20,449 nt of DNA, taken from an uncultured Slackia sp. (GTDB lineage: Bacteria > Actinomycetota > Coriobacteriia > Coriobacteriales > Eggerthellaceae). The DNA lies in the NCBI GenBank assembly GCA_934661005.1, contig CAKUIK010000040.1, forward strand, positions 1-20,449, given 5' to 3'. The position numbers and the translations under genes were made by a program. Positions 20,346 through 20,449 of the stretch are shown here, piece by piece. The notes under the pieces were generated by a model. It saw only the letters and a list, made by a program, of their open reading frames with translations. It was not told the DNA's origin and ran no database searches. The first letter of the stretch is position 1, and every line of letters begins with the position of its first letter.

Positions 20346-20449
20346 ATGAACAAGCAGCAATTGGCCTCCAAAATATGGGAATCCGCCAACAAGATGCGCT
20401 CGAAAATTGAGGCAAACGAATACAAGGATTACATCCTGGGCTTCATTTT
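20346..20449 (+). CDS. hsdM: Type I restriction-modification methyltransferase subunit, 5' end only
   Basis: Only the first 34 codons lie in the window. The sequence MNKQQLASKIWESANKMRS, then IEANEYKDYILGFIF, is the typical N-terminus of HsdM. That part is the helical domain preceding the N6-adenine methyltransferase core, which is beyond the end. The start codon follows the stop of the GIY-YIG gene without a gap, so it is almost certainly translated from the same transcript. hsdS and hsdR are expected further downstream but cannot be seen. Confidence 0.88.
   Translation, partial: MNKQQLASKIWESANKMRSKIEANEYKDYILGFI

Overview
The window looks like a chromosomal segment of an anaerobic, high-GC actinobacterium of the class Coriobacteriia, most likely the family Eggerthellaceae. 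The grounds are combined traits: Tat-exported, flavin-only reductases of the fumarate-reductase type paired with membrane-anchored LuxR regulators, a DMSO-reductase-type molybdoenzyme with DmsB-like and NrfD-like partners, and an LPXTG-type wall-anchored surface protein. Genus and species cannot be fixed from the sequence alone.

Layout. Positions 1-1062 hold no gene I can support but are crowded with inverted and direct repeats. A cell-wall-anchored surface protein lies on the minus strand (1063-2805), followed by a 600-bp spacer with two orphan terminator hairpins. Positions 3407-10297 form a mirrored module: an exported flavoprotein reductase on the minus strand, two tandem membrane LuxR regulators on the plus strand, and a second exported flavoprotein reductase on the plus strand. 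Positions 10516-12852 are a likely operon of an NrfD-type membrane subunit, a short GntR repressor and an SPFH/stomatin-like protein, closed by a strong terminator. Positions 12913-17395 contain a promoter, a long structured leader, a Tat-exported molybdopterin oxidoreductase, its four-cluster ferredoxin subunit and an FdhD-like protein that lacks the usual CxxC sulfur-carrier motif. After a decayed stretch (17396-17960) comes a defence region: an Mrr-type restriction endonuclease on the minus strand, then, on the plus strand, a small ribbon-helix-helix-like protein, a GIY-YIG/DUF4357 protein and the first 34 codons of a type I restriction-modification methyltransferase (hsdM), which runs off the window.

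How the genes fit together. The centre of the window is anaerobic respiration. The two flavoproteins probably reduce organic acceptors outside the membrane, each under a neighbouring LuxR sensor-regulator. The molybdoenzyme passes electrons through its FeS subunit and most plausibly the NrfD protein about 2.6 kb upstream, and the FdhD-like protein probably helps mature its cofactor. No substrate can be assigned from sequence. The points most worth a second look are the FdhD-like protein without its key cysteines, the physical split of the NrfD subunit from its enzyme by GntR and SPFH genes, the roughly 240-nt leader of the molybdoenzyme, the RHH/GIY-YIG pair coupled to hsdM, and the repeat-packed first kilobase.
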